Assembly: GCF_000215105.1 (NCBI RefSeq)
Contig: NC_015588.1
Location: 930,001 to 994,000 of the forward strand
DNA from: Isoptericola variabilis 225
GTDB taxonomy: Bacteria > Actinomycetota > Actinomycetes > Actinomycetales > Cellulomonadaceae
Reading direction: 5' to 3'
Length of the DNA stretch: 64,000 nt
How positions within the stretch are numbered: the stretch's first letter is position 1; each line of letters opens with the position of its first letter. Both the position numbers and the translations under genes were made by a program. This document shows, piece by piece, positions 17,803-25,601 of the stretch. The notes under the pieces are model-generated. The model searched no databases, was not told the DNA's origin, and was given only the letters and a program-made list of their open reading frames with translations.

Positions 17803-19503
17803 GTGCCACCGAGGAAGAAGGCAGCCGCGCCGACCGTCGCCACGGCGACGACGATGAAGGAGCTGAAGGACACGCTCTGGAAGGCCGCGGACAAGCTGCG
17901 CGGCTCGATGGACGCCAGCCAGTACAAGGACGTGATCCTGGGGCTCGTGTTCCTCAAGTACGTCTCGGACGCGTTCGAGGAGCGCCGTGCGGCCATCCTC
18001 GAGGAGTGCCTCGCCGACGGCCTCAGCGAGGACGACGCGGCACCGCTGCTGGAGGACGTCGACGAGTACCGCCGCGCGGGAGCCTTCTGGGTTCCCGAGC
18101 GCGCACGGTGGGGCTACCTGGCGCAGCACGCCAAGGGCCGCTCCGCGACGCCAGACGAGCCGGAGGCGTCGATCGGGCAGCTCGTCGACGACGCCATGCT
18201 GCTGCTGATGGGCTCGAACCCGACGCTCAAGGGCACGCTGCCGACGATCTTCAACCGCGACAGCGTCGACCAGCGCCGCCTCGGAGAGCTCGTGGATCTG
18301 TTCTCGTCCGCCCGATTCACCGGGGTGATGGCGGACGGTACGAAGGTCTCCAAGGCACGCGACGTGCTCGGTGAGGTCTACGAGTACTTCCTCGGCAAGT
18401 TCGCCGCAGCGGAGGGTAAGCGTGGCGGCGAGTTCTACACGCCTCCGGGCGTGGTCCGCGTGCTGGTCGAGGTGCTCGAGCCGTACCGCGGTCGTGTGTA
18501 CGACCCGTGCTGTGGGTCGGGTGGCATGTTCGTCCAGGCCGAGAAGTTCCTCGAGCGCCACGGCGCCGACCCGCAGGCGATCAGTGTGTTCGGGCAGGAG
18601 CTCAACGAGCGCACGTGGCGCATGGCGAAGATGAACCTCGCCGTGCACGGGCTGACCGGGAATCTCGGGCCGCGGTGGGGCGACACGTTCGCTCGTGATC
18701 TGCACCCCGAGCTGCAGGCCGACTACGTCCTCGCGAACCCGCCGTTCAACATCAAGGACTGGGCGCGCAACACCGACGACGCGCGGTGGAAGTTCGGCGT
18801 CCCGCCGGCGGGCAACGCCAACTACGCGTGGATCCAGCACATCTTGTCCAAGCTCGCGCCCGGCGGGTCCGCCGGTGTCGTCATGGCGAACGGGTCGATG
18901 TCGTCCAACTCCGGGGGAGAGGGCGAGATCCGGGCCCAGCTCGTCGAGGCTGACCTCGTGAGCTGCATGGTCGCACTGCCGACGCAGCTCTTCCGCTCGA
19001 CCGGCATCCCCGTGTGCGTGTGGTTCTTCGCCAAGGACAAGGGCGCGCGGGCTGGAGAGGTGCTGTTCATCGACGCCCGGAACCTGGGCCACATGGTCGA
19101 CCGGGCCGAGCGCGCGCTGTCCGACGACGACATCGCCAAGATCGCGGACACGTACCACGCCTGGAAGCGCGGACCCTCACCAGAGTCCGAGCCTGTCGAA
19201 ACCCTTCCGGTGGTTGAGCCCGTCGAAACTGAGCCTGTCGAAACCGAGCCGGTGGTTGAGCCTGTCGAAACCACTTACAGCGACATCCCCGGCTTCTGCT
19301 ACTCCGCCACGCTGGCTGAGATCAAGGACGCCGGCTACGCGCTCACGCCGGGCCGGTACGTCGGCGCCGCTGAGGTGGAGGACGACGGCGAGCCCATCGA
19401 GCAGAAGATCGAGCGTTTGACTGCGGAACTATTCGCGCAGTTCGACGAGTCCGCGCGCCTAGAGCAGGTGGTGCGCGAGCAGCTGGGGCGGGTCCATGGC
19501 TGA
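17803..19503 (+). CDS. hsdM: Type I restriction-modification methyltransferase subunit HsdM
   Basis: 566 residues. N-terminal HsdM bundle (residues 15-160: DASQYKDVILGLVFLKYVSDAFEERR), then the methyltransferase domain with SAM motif DPCCGSGGMF (D234) and catalytic NPPFNIKDW (N312). It transfers a methyl group to adenine N6 at the site chosen by HsdS and, with HsdR, forms the restriction complex. GTG 17803 was chosen over GTG 17785 because AAAGGA lies at the right distance. Odd feature: residues about 463-491 are four VEP-VET-like repeats written by repeated DNA (positions 19189-19275) that look inserted between the catalytic domain and the C-terminal helices. The frame stays open. Overlaps hsdS by 8 bases. 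Confidence 0.93.
   Translation: MPPRKKAAAPTVATATTMKELKDTLWKAADKLRGSMDASQYKDVILGLVFLKYVSDAFEERRAAILEECLADGLSEDDAAPLLEDVDEYRRAGAFWVPERARWGYLAQHAKGRSATPDEPEASIGQLVDDAMLLLMGSNPTLKGTLPTIFNRDSVDQRRLGELVDLFSSARFTGVMADGTKVSKARDVLGEVYEYFLGKFAAAEGKRGGEFYTPPGVVRVLVEVLEPYRGRVYDPCCGSGGMFVQAEKFLERHGADPQAISVFGQELNERTWRMAKMNLAVHGLTGNLGPRWGDTFARDLHPELQADYVLANPPFNIKDWARNTDDARWKFGVPPAGNANYAWIQHILSKLAPGGSAGVVMANGSMSSNSGGEGEIRAQLVEADLVSCMVALPTQLFRSTGIPVCVWFFAKDKGARAGEVLFIDARNLGHMVDRAERALSDDDIAKIADTYHAWKRGPSPESEPVETLPVVEPVETEPVETEPVVEPVETTYSDIPGFCYSATLAEIKDAGYALTPGRYVGAAEVEDDGEPIEQKIERLTAELFAQFDESARLEQVVREQLGRVHG
19189..19275. repeat. REP-like repeat array inside hsdM
   Basis: Four copies of the core gag-cc(t/c)gtcgaaac (near 19189, 19216, 19231 and 19258), with ccggtggttgag between them twice. 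On the opposite strand the core is gtttcgacaggctc, a motif I know as a common dispersed intergenic palindromic repeat in actinomycetes (from memory). Here it is inside a gene, in frame, and encodes a Val-Glu-Pro/Val-Glu-Thr linker. Confidence 0.75.
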
Positions 19504-20707
19504 GCCGGTCACGATCGGGGAACTCGCTCGGCGTGGTGTCCTGACCTTTGGGGACGGATACCGAACCAAGCGGTCGGAGCACGGACAGCCCGGCTACCGG
19601 ATCATCCGCGTGGCCGACGTGAGGGATTCTTCGGTGTACCTCGATGGCGACGACTTCGTGAGCGCTTCATTCGCGGTGCAAATGGGATCCAAGATCGCTC
19701 ACGCCGGTGACGTGCTGCTAACCACTAAGGGGACTGTTGGTCGCGTGGCAGTTATGCCTCCTCACGACGAGCCCGCAGTTTACTCCCCGCAGCTATGTTA
19801 CTTCCGTATTCACGAGCGCCATGTCTTAGACCCGGCATACCTGCGCTATTGGTTCGACTCGGCCGAGTTTGTTGGCCAGGCTTCCTACCTTCAGGGCAAT
19901 AGCGACATGGCGCCCTACATCAGTCTCACCGATCTAAAGGGATCGCGGATCACGCTTCCGCCTATTGAGGTGCAGCGAGCTATAGCTGAGGTGCTCGGTG
20001 CGCTCGACGACAAGATCGCGGCTAACACCAGGCTCGCCAACGCCGCTGATGCCCTCGCGACTGTGAAGTTCACGGCCGCAAATCGCGGCGACAAGAAGGT
20101 GGTATTAAGCGCCATGGCGCGCTTCGTCAACGGCCGGAACTTTACCAAGGCAGCGACCGGCCAGGGTCGCGCTGTGATCCGGATTGCGGAGCTGAACTCG
20201 GGAATTTCTGGCTCGACCGTGTGGAATGACGTCGAAGCGCAAGAGGACAACGTGGCACGTGCCGGAGACTTGCTCTTTGCATGGTCGGGGTCGTTGACGC
20301 TGCGCCGGTGGTATCTCGACGAGGGTGTCGTAAACCAGCACATCTTCAAGGTGATCCCGAACGAGGGTTACCCACTGTGGCTCGTTCATCAGGTCCTGCA
20401 AGAGAAGCTCCAGGAGTTCCGTGACATCGCCGCCGATAAGGCGACGACAATGGGTCATATCCAGCGGAAGCACTTGGACGTGCCAGTCCGGGTTCCCGCG
20501 CAGGAGGAGATTGCGGCAATGGACCCGGGCATGACAGCGCTTTGGCAACGAGCGTTGAGCGCCGAGCGCGAGCGCGAAGCCCTTGCTGCCTTGCGCGATG
20601 CCCTTCTTCCCGCACTGATGTCCGGAAGGCTGCGTGTCCGCGACGCTGAGCAAATGGTTGAGGATGCGGCGCCGGGTCAGTCGAGTGTCGGCGCGATAGT
20701 GAGGTGA
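19496..20707 (+). CDS. hsdS: Type I restriction-modification specificity subunit HsdS
   Basis: 403 residues with the usual two target-recognition domains. TRD1 spans about 1-150 (GYRIIRVADVRDSSVY, GDVLLTTKGTVGRVAV, YSPQLCYFRI), followed by a conserved helix (EVQRAIAEVLGALDDKIAANTRLANAADALA). TRD2 is about 190-340 (AGDLLFAWSGSLTLRRW, NQHIFKVIP) and ends in a second helix (EREREALAALRDALLPALMSGRLRV). Each TRD reads half of a split DNA target. Codon use between 19.6 and 20.6 kb is visibly less GC-rich than in hsdM, in line with frequent exchange of specificity genes between strains. ATG 19496 lies 8 bases inside hsdM. Confidence 0.93.
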   Translation: MAEPVTIGELARRGVLTFGDGYRTKRSEHGQPGYRIIRVADVRDSSVYLDGDDFVSASFAVQMGSKIAHAGDVLLTTKGTVGRVAVMPPHDEPAVYSPQLCYFRIHERHVLDPAYLRYWFDSAEFVGQASYLQGNSDMAPYISLTDLKGSRITLPPIEVQRAIAEVLGALDDKIAANTRLANAADALATVKFTAANRGDKKVVLSAMARFVNGRNFTKAATGQGRAVIRIAELNSGISGSTVWNDVEAQEDNVARAGDLLFAWSGSLTLRRWYLDEGVVNQHIFKVIPNEGYPLWLVHQVLQEKLQEFRDIAADKATTMGHIQRKHLDVPVRVPAQEEIAAMDPGMTALWQRALSAEREREALAALRDALLPALMSGRLRVRDAEQMVEDAAPGQSSVGAIVR

Positions 20708-20709
20708 GG

Positions 20710-21426
20710 ATGTCTCGTATCCGTCTTGTCTCTGGAGGCGTCCCGCCGGAGTCTCTTCCGCGCACGAGAGCCGAGCGGCGGAAGAGTAAAGTCCCACCAA
20801 GGGAATTGAGGTGTGTCTGTGGTCGTACGTTCCCTTCCGGCGGTGACGTTCCACGGCCGCACAAGGTTCGAAAGGGCGGTCCCTGGTGTTCCGGAAAGGC
20901 GTCGCCTCAGAGGCGCCGCGAGGAACCAGCGCTGGCCGTCGACCTTGCACCTGTAAGGCTCTCCACCGTGCCCCGTGGGCGCGTGCGTTGCACGAGTTGT
21001 GAACGACTGTTCCCGCGTGATCCGGCTACGGGTGGACTTCCGGCGCACCTGAATCGTGTGGGATCCCGTCCGTGCATCGGATCACCTACAGGACCGGCAA
21101 AGCAGTCGCGTTCGGGTGAGGCGACAACTCCACCGGCGTCGGAAGGGACGAAGCGCCGCTCGCAGAAGTCGCGAGGCCCCAGTAGTAATGGCACATCGAC
21201 AGCACAGATTACGCAAGCGCCGAGGAAGCCGCGTGTGGTCACCGCTGACGCCACTGACGTGACCGACCGACGTGAGCGACGTCGTGAGCGAAAGCGTCAG
21301 GACCGGATCGAACTCGCGATGGCGGAACTCGACGTCCGCCCGCCGCGGGACGACATCGACTTCGGTCCTGGGCGTCGCGGCGATGTCTGGAGAGGGGGAC
21401 TCCCTGGACTGGGCCGCCGACGCTGA
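20710..21426 (+). CDS. Small basic protein with two duplicated zinc-finger-like motifs
   Basis: 238 residues, no family recognised. Two similar modules can be read: C35-x-C37, H51, C60 (CVCGRTFP...H...C) and C94-xx-C97, H113, C122 (CTSCERLFP...H...C). In both, FP follows the Cys pair and eight residues separate His from the last Cys, so they arose by duplication and would bind one zinc each. The rest is very basic, with a disordered middle and a DRRERRRERKRQDRIELAMAEL helix near the end. This suggests a nucleic-acid-binding protein. It begins two bases after the hsdS stop, so it belongs to the hsd transcript. A GTG at 20704 is the alternative start. Confidence 0.6.
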   Translation: MSRIRLVSGGVPPESLPRTRAERRKSKVPPRELRCVCGRTFPSGGDVPRPHKVRKGGPWCSGKASPQRRREEPALAVDLAPVRLSTVPRGRVRCTSCERLFPRDPATGGLPAHLNRVGSRPCIGSPTGPAKQSRSGEATTPPASEGTKRRSQKSRGPSSNGTSTAQITQAPRKPRVVTADATDVTDRRERRRERKRQDRIELAMAELDVRPPRDDIDFGPGRRGDVWRGGLPGLGRRR

Positions 21427-21618
21427 CGACGCGTCACCGGCACCAGCCAGCTTGGCTTCTCCATGCGCTCCCAGATGAGCCTTGGCCACGGAGGAGCTCA
21501 CGCCTGACCCGGCCCGAAGCCGCGGTCCATCTGCCACGTTATTCACCCGCTCGGGCAGCAGGTGACCCAGTCGATTGACCCTAGATTGTCCGCTGACCCA
21601 TCGCACAGAGGAGCAGGC

Positions 21619-22362
21619 GTGGCCGAGCCCATCGATGTTGCCGAGCAGGATGACGTTCCGGACGACGAAGCCGAGGCAGTATCGCGAGCAGAGAAGCTCG
21701 GGCAGCACCTGACACGGCTCGTCGGCTCGGTGGTCGACAACGGTGTCGGCCCGATCACCGGCTCGGTCGCGTGGGCAGAGGACCGACTGGCTCGGGTTCA
21801 GGGCGACCGCTACGACCCCAGCCAAGCGGGGTGCCGCAAGCCCCTGGACGCGGACCGTGACGACGTCGAGAAGGTCATCGCCAGGCTCATTAAGGAGTCG
21901 GTGGCCGCTGCTGGTGGGAACGGGTTCGTCACCGGGCTCGGAGGACTGATCACGCTGCCGGTCACCGTCCCCGCGAACCTCGCGGGCGCCCTGATCGTGA
22001 ACGCCCGACTGGCGGGCTCCATCGCCTACCTGCGTGGGTATCCGGTCGACGACCCGCAGACCCGGACCGTGCTCCTGCTGGTCGTGCTGGGCTCGAGTGC
22101 TCAGCAGGCAGCACGCACGCTAGGCATCAAGATTGGTCACAAGGCCGGGGAGCAGGCGCTGAAGAAGTTGCCGGCAGCAATGCTCCGGGAGATCAACAAG
22201 AAGGTCGGCTTCATGCTCGTCGCCAAGTACGGCACGAAGCGCGCAGCAGTGACGCTCGCCAAGGCGATTCCGCTCCTGGGCGGGGTCGCGGGCGGCACGA
22301 TCGACGCGACAATGACCGCCGCCGTCGCCAAGGCCGCCAAGTCCATGTTCCCCAACGCCTGA
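21619..22362 (+). CDS. EcsC family protein
   Basis: 247 residues. The EcsC pattern is clear from about residue 70: IARLIKESVAAAGGNGFVTGLGGLITLPVTVPANLAGALIVNARLAGSIAYLRGYPVDDPQTRT, then LPAAMLREINKKVGFMLVAKYG and a Gly-rich hydrophobic end (AKAIPLLGGVAGGTIDATMT). The family is thought to act at the membrane, with amphipathic helices, and appears in several defence-like neighbourhoods; the molecular role is not settled. GTG 21619 follows AGAGGAGCAGGC, a strong ribosome-binding site, so the upstream ATG 21562 is rejected. TAGATT at 21582 may be part of its own promoter. The next gene starts 11 bases after the stop. Confidence 0.85.
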   Translation: MAEPIDVAEQDDVPDDEAEAVSRAEKLGQHLTRLVGSVVDNGVGPITGSVAWAEDRLARVQGDRYDPSQAGCRKPLDADRDDVEKVIARLIKESVAAAGGNGFVTGLGGLITLPVTVPANLAGALIVNARLAGSIAYLRGYPVDDPQTRTVLLLVVLGSSAQQAARTLGIKIGHKAGEQALKKLPAAMLREINKKVGFMLVAKYGTKRAAVTLAKAIPLLGGVAGGTIDATMTAAVAKAAKSMFPNA

Positions 22363-22373
22363 CGGAGTGCCCG

Positions 22374-23123
22374 GTGACCAGTACTGATGAGAGACCCGAA
22401 GGGTCCGAATCCTCGAAGCACCCGGCAGTACCGGCCGCCGGAGCATCGCGGTCCCGTGGTGGGATCGTGCGCGCAGCCGTCGTCGCGGTCCTCGCCACGA
22501 TCGGCGTGGTGGCCGTCCTGCTCGTGCTTGCGTTCGGGGCCCTTCGCTCCGGGCTCGTCTCGCTGCCCGGCAACCCGTTCCAGACCGAGCAGGTCGACCG
22601 ATCGGAGACCCCCGTGCTGCTCGGCATCCAGGACCTCTCCCGCTTCGTCGCGGCCGAGGCCACGTTCCAGGTGGTCCTCGACCTCGAAGAGGACACGAGG
22701 TTCGTGCCGGACTGGCTCATGGGCGAGCGCACCATCTTCATCGCTCATGGCTCGGTCGAGGCGTACGTCGACTTCCGAGACCTCGACGAGGAGTCGATCG
22801 AGATCTCCGAGGACGGCACCGCGGTCACGGTCACGGTGCCCGCGCCTGAGCTCGCGGACCCGCGGATCGACCTCTCGCAGAGCAGGGCGTTGTCCGAGTC
22901 CCGAGGCTTGATCAACCGGGTCGAGGACTTCTTCGCCGAGGACGCCGACAGCCGGCAGGAGACGCTCCTCAAGGCTGAGGAGATGCTGGTTGATGCCGCG
23001 GAGGCGAGCGATGTGAAGGTTCGCGCCGAGGAGAACACGCGCAAGACGCTCGAGGGACTGATCACCGGACTCGGCTTCGAGTCGGTGGAGGTCGACTTCG
23101 AGGACGCAGGGGCGGGTTCATGA
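22374..23123 (+). CDS. DUF4230-like membrane-anchored protein
   Basis: 249 residues. A polar start of about 30 residues, one transmembrane helix at about residues 33-55 (VRAAVVAVLATIGVVAVLLVLAFGAL), then a domain with the DUF4230 pattern: PVLLGIQDLSRFVAAEATFQVVLDLEED, a GSVEAYVDFRDL strand, TVTVPAPELADPRID, and a helical tail with EVDFED at the end. Orientation would place the main domain outside the membrane. The function of DUF4230 is unknown. GTG 22374 has GGAG before it. Its TGA overlaps the ATG of the caspase-like gene by four bases, so the two are made together. Confidence 0.8.
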   Translation: MTSTDERPEGSESSKHPAVPAAGASRSRGGIVRAAVVAVLATIGVVAVLLVLAFGALRSGLVSLPGNPFQTEQVDRSETPVLLGIQDLSRFVAAEATFQVVLDLEEDTRFVPDWLMGERTIFIAHGSVEAYVDFRDLDEESIEISEDGTAVTVTVPAPELADPRIDLSQSRALSESRGLINRVEDFFAEDADSRQETLLKAEEMLVDAAEASDVKVRAEENTRKTLEGLITGLGFESVEVDFEDAGAGS

Positions 23124-23731
23124 CCCGCTCGCAGATCTTCTGTCTCGAGGGCGACTGGGAGACGCGACTCGAATCGAAGCTGAGTGTTCGTCCCCTGCTC
23201 GACCTCCTCAGCGGCGTGGGTGTCGCGGGTGGCGTCGTCCACCGTGACGTGGCCACCCGCGCGGAGCTCGAGCACTACGTGGCCAGGCTGGCGCGCCGCA
23301 GCGTGGACGCGTTCCCGGTCGTCTACCTCGCCTTCCACGGTTTTGCCGAGGACGGGCTCGGCTACGTCAGCCTCGGCGGCGAGCACGTGAACCTCGACGA
23401 GCTTGCGGACGTCTTCGGGTCCGAGTCCGTCGCCGGACGCGTGATCTACACCGGGTCCTGCAGCACGCTCGACGTCGCGGACGACGCGCTCCGCGACTTC
23501 TGCAAGAGGACGGGCGTGCGCGGACTGGTGGGGTACTCCAAGGACGTCGGCTGGGTAGAGTCGGCCGCGTTCGACATCCTGCTGCTCGACGAACTGCTTC
23601 GGGCGCACAAGCTCAAGCCGATGATGGCGCGTCTTCGGAAGCAGCACGCCGGGTTCGTCGACGGCCTGGGGCTGACCATCGCTACCGACCGGTGGGTCGA
23701 GCGGGGGCTCGGATCGGCGGCCGCGAAATGA
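23120..23731 (+). CDS. DUF6642-like protein with a caspase-like (clan CD) His/Cys pair
   Basis: 203 residues. The start (IFCLEGDWETRLESKLSVRPLLDLLS) matches what I recall of DUF6642. The core reads like the caspase/CHAT fold: strand VVYLAFHGF with His73, a loop and strand GLGYVSLGG, helix, then strand VIYTGSCSTL with Cys114, followed by a helix and VRGLVGYSKDVGWVESAAFDILLLDELL. In clan CD peptidases the His-Gly after strand 3 and the Cys after strand 4 form the catalytic dyad, and both are present here. I infer a cysteine peptidase or an inactive relative. Coupled by ATGA overlaps on both sides within a five-gene operon in the defence island, which makes a toxic effector role plausible. Confidence 0.75.
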   Translation: MTRSQIFCLEGDWETRLESKLSVRPLLDLLSGVGVAGGVVHRDVATRAELEHYVARLARRSVDAFPVVYLAFHGFAEDGLGYVSLGGEHVNLDELADVFGSESVAGRVIYTGSCSTLDVADDALRDFCKRTGVRGLVGYSKDVGWVESAAFDILLLDELLRAHKLKPMMARLRKQHAGFVDGLGLTIATDRWVERGLGSAAAK

Positions 23732-24420
23732 GCTGGTTCAGCGACCGTACGGAACCAGTTCGGCCCCGGTGCCCGGAGTGCGGAGAAGCCAACCCACGAC
23801 AGATCATTGCCGGCATGCCCCCGAGGCAGGTCATGAACTCCGACGACTACGTCATCCTCGGCTGCGTGATCGGGCCCGGAAGGGTCATGGAGTGGCAGTG
23901 CCGCGAGTGCGGGACCGAGTACTCGGTGACCGCTCAGTCGGGCTTCGTCGCCTTCGCCACTGGGGTGAACCGGCCGCTCGCGGTGTCGGGCCGGCCCGAC
24001 CTTCGCATCGCGTCGCCAGCGGGCGCCGCCTTCTCGCTCACCGTCGTCCCGGACGTCGCTGACGGCACGCCGACTGCCGCCGTCGACGTCGAGTTCCTCT
24101 CGCCGGACCGACAGGTCCGGTACCTCGGGAGGCCTTTCGCTCCCGCGTCGGCAGACGCGCTCGCCGAGTTCCTGTACCGCTGTGCCGATGACCGGCTCCC
24201 GCAGGTGACGCTCCAGCCGGTCATCGACGTGGCGTCAGGGCTGTCCGTCGCCGTGCTGGACGCCGGTGAGCTCGACGTCAACCTCGAGATCTCGCTGCCG
24301 GAAGACCCAGAGGACGACGAGGTGGAGCCCGACGGGCTCGACATCGTCGTGCCGCGCTCGTCGCTGGTGACGGCGTCCCAGGCGGCACGACGGTTGTTCC
24401 GAGCTCTGGAGCGGCGATGA
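23728..24420 (+). CDS. Zinc-ribbon protein of unknown function
   Basis: 230 residues. Residues 14-60 form a two-knuckle zinc ribbon (CPECGEANPRQ, then a G-rich VILGCVIGPG and WQCRECGTEYSV). The remaining 170 residues are beta-rich with an acidic stretch (PEDPEDDEVEPDG) near residue 200; no family was recognised. Similar ribbons with the LGCVI turn are found in small bacterial proteins of unknown use. ATG 23728 overlaps the stop of the caspase-like gene by four bases; an upstream in-frame start is rejected since it would read through that gene. Possibly the sensor or partner for the peptidase-like protein. Confidence 0.7.
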   Translation: MSWFSDRTEPVRPRCPECGEANPRQIIAGMPPRQVMNSDDYVILGCVIGPGRVMEWQCRECGTEYSVTAQSGFVAFATGVNRPLAVSGRPDLRIASPAGAAFSLTVVPDVADGTPTAAVDVEFLSPDRQVRYLGRPFAPASADALAEFLYRCADDRLPQVTLQPVIDVASGLSVAVLDAGELDVNLEISLPEDPEDDEVEPDGLDIVVPRSSLVTASQAARRLFRALERR

Positions 24421-25052
24421 GTACGCCCTTTCTCGCCGAGTTGCTCGAAGTACCGCCGTACGACCGACTGACCGGCATCCGTCTCTCACGGCCGGAGCCT
24501 GCCTACACGGACGCGGGCGGCGCGCTGACACTCGACCTCCTATCCCTGCCGGAGGACCACGAAGCTGACGTCGACGGCTCCCTCGTCGACCGGTTCCTGC
24601 CGTACGGGCTCGGAGGGTTTCACGGCAGGGCCGATGACGGAAGCGAGTGGATCGTCATCGCGCAGTACGGTCCGCCGAAGGACCAGGGCTTCGGAGCGGT
24701 GCGGTCGACGCAGCCGTGGGGCAGGCGAGAAGCGTCCGCGCCCGAACCCGGCCTTGAGACCCGTTGGTCGCTGGCGCGAGCGTTGAGGCTGGCGGGCGTC
24801 CCACGGTTTCCCCGTGCGACTGTCGCGCTTGACCGGCGGAGCCTCGTCGAGCCATTCCCGGATCCCGACGTGGTGGCCGACTGGTCCGTCGACCAGCTCT
24901 ACCGAGCTCTTCTGGCAGAGCTGTGCGGGATGCCCCTCGACGTGATCGTGCAGCTGACACCCCTCGGTTGCGGCTTCCCGAACGACGCGCACGAGTGTCA
25001 GGGCGACGTGACGCGCGACGTGTTCAGCCGGTGGTCAGCTCCGCGTGCGTGA
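24417..25052 (+). CDS. Hypothetical protein, last gene of the caspase-like operon
   Basis: 211 residues, no recognised family and no Cys clusters or membrane segment. It is mixed alpha/beta with a run FLPYGLGGFHGRADDGSEWIVIAQYGP and a helical C-terminal third (DWSVDQLYRALLAELCGMPLDVIVQ). ATG 24417 overlaps the previous stop by four bases, so it is translationally coupled and probably functions with that protein. Ends 32 bases from a convergent gene; a short dyad (ggagt / actcc near 25070) lies in that gap. Confidence 0.6.
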   Translation: MSTPFLAELLEVPPYDRLTGIRLSRPEPAYTDAGGALTLDLLSLPEDHEADVDGSLVDRFLPYGLGGFHGRADDGSEWIVIAQYGPPKDQGFGAVRSTQPWGRREASAPEPGLETRWSLARALRLAGVPRFPRATVALDRRSLVEPFPDPDVVADWSVDQLYRALLAELCGMPLDVIVQLTPLGCGFPNDAHECQGDVTRDVFSRWSAPRA

Positions 25053-25084
25053 CGGCTGAGAAGGGAGTTCCCGGACTCCACGTC

Positions 25085-25588
25085 CTACAGGCGTCCGGCC
25101 GTGGCGACCCGGACGCCGCGGGTGTCGCATTCGTGGATGCCGAGTTCTGCACGGCCTGCCTCGAGCCAGCCGTTCCCGCCGAACCGCAGGCCGTCCGGCC
25201 ACGGCAGGTCCAATCGACGGATCGGTACCACCCGCCATGCGAGGACGTAGCGCACGTCCGACCCTTGCTTGTCGGCCGTGTACGCGTTCTTCAGGACCCG
25301 ATCACGGCCCAACTCGGTGTGATCGGCGAGGAGGTCCACAGCCTGTTGCCAGCCGTCCGCCCGCTCGGCGATCACGTCCGCCGCCTGGACCAGCCAAGCG
25401 ATGCGCTTGCCACCGGACCACGAGGCGACGAGGGCGACCTGCGTGCCGTCCGTGAGGTCGCGGAAAGGGAAGGAGCGGGTCTTCCAGAGGTTCCAGTACC
25501 ACTGTTCGGCGAGCGTATCGGCGTCGATGTCGATCAGCCCGTCGCAGGCCTCTGACCGGCTGGGGAACGAGTGCAGGCGCAGGAACAT
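25085..25588 (-). CDS. Hypothetical protein downstream of the exonuclease-Lsr2 fusion
   Basis: 167 residues. The pattern WYWNLWKTRSFPFRDLTDGTQVALVASWSGGKRIAWLVQAADVI, followed by a helix and RYVLAWRVVPIRRLDLPWPDG, resembles the beta-barrel layout of PUA/ASCH/EVE-type modified-base readers. This is only a visual impression and no motif proves it. If correct, it would recognise a modified nucleic acid base, which fits a restriction island. It lies 13 bases after the exonuclease gene on the same strand, so the two form an operon. Confidence 0.6.
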   Translation of the reverse strand: MFLRLHSFPSRSEACDGLIDIDADTLAEQWYWNLWKTRSFPFRDLTDGTQVALVASWSGGKRIAWLVQAADVIAERADGWQQAVDLLADHTELGRDRVLKNAYTADKQGSDVRYVLAWRVVPIRRLDLPWPDGLRFGGNGWLEAGRAELGIHECDTRGVRVATAGRL

Positions 25589-25601
25589 CGTGGGCGGCTC
25601 C

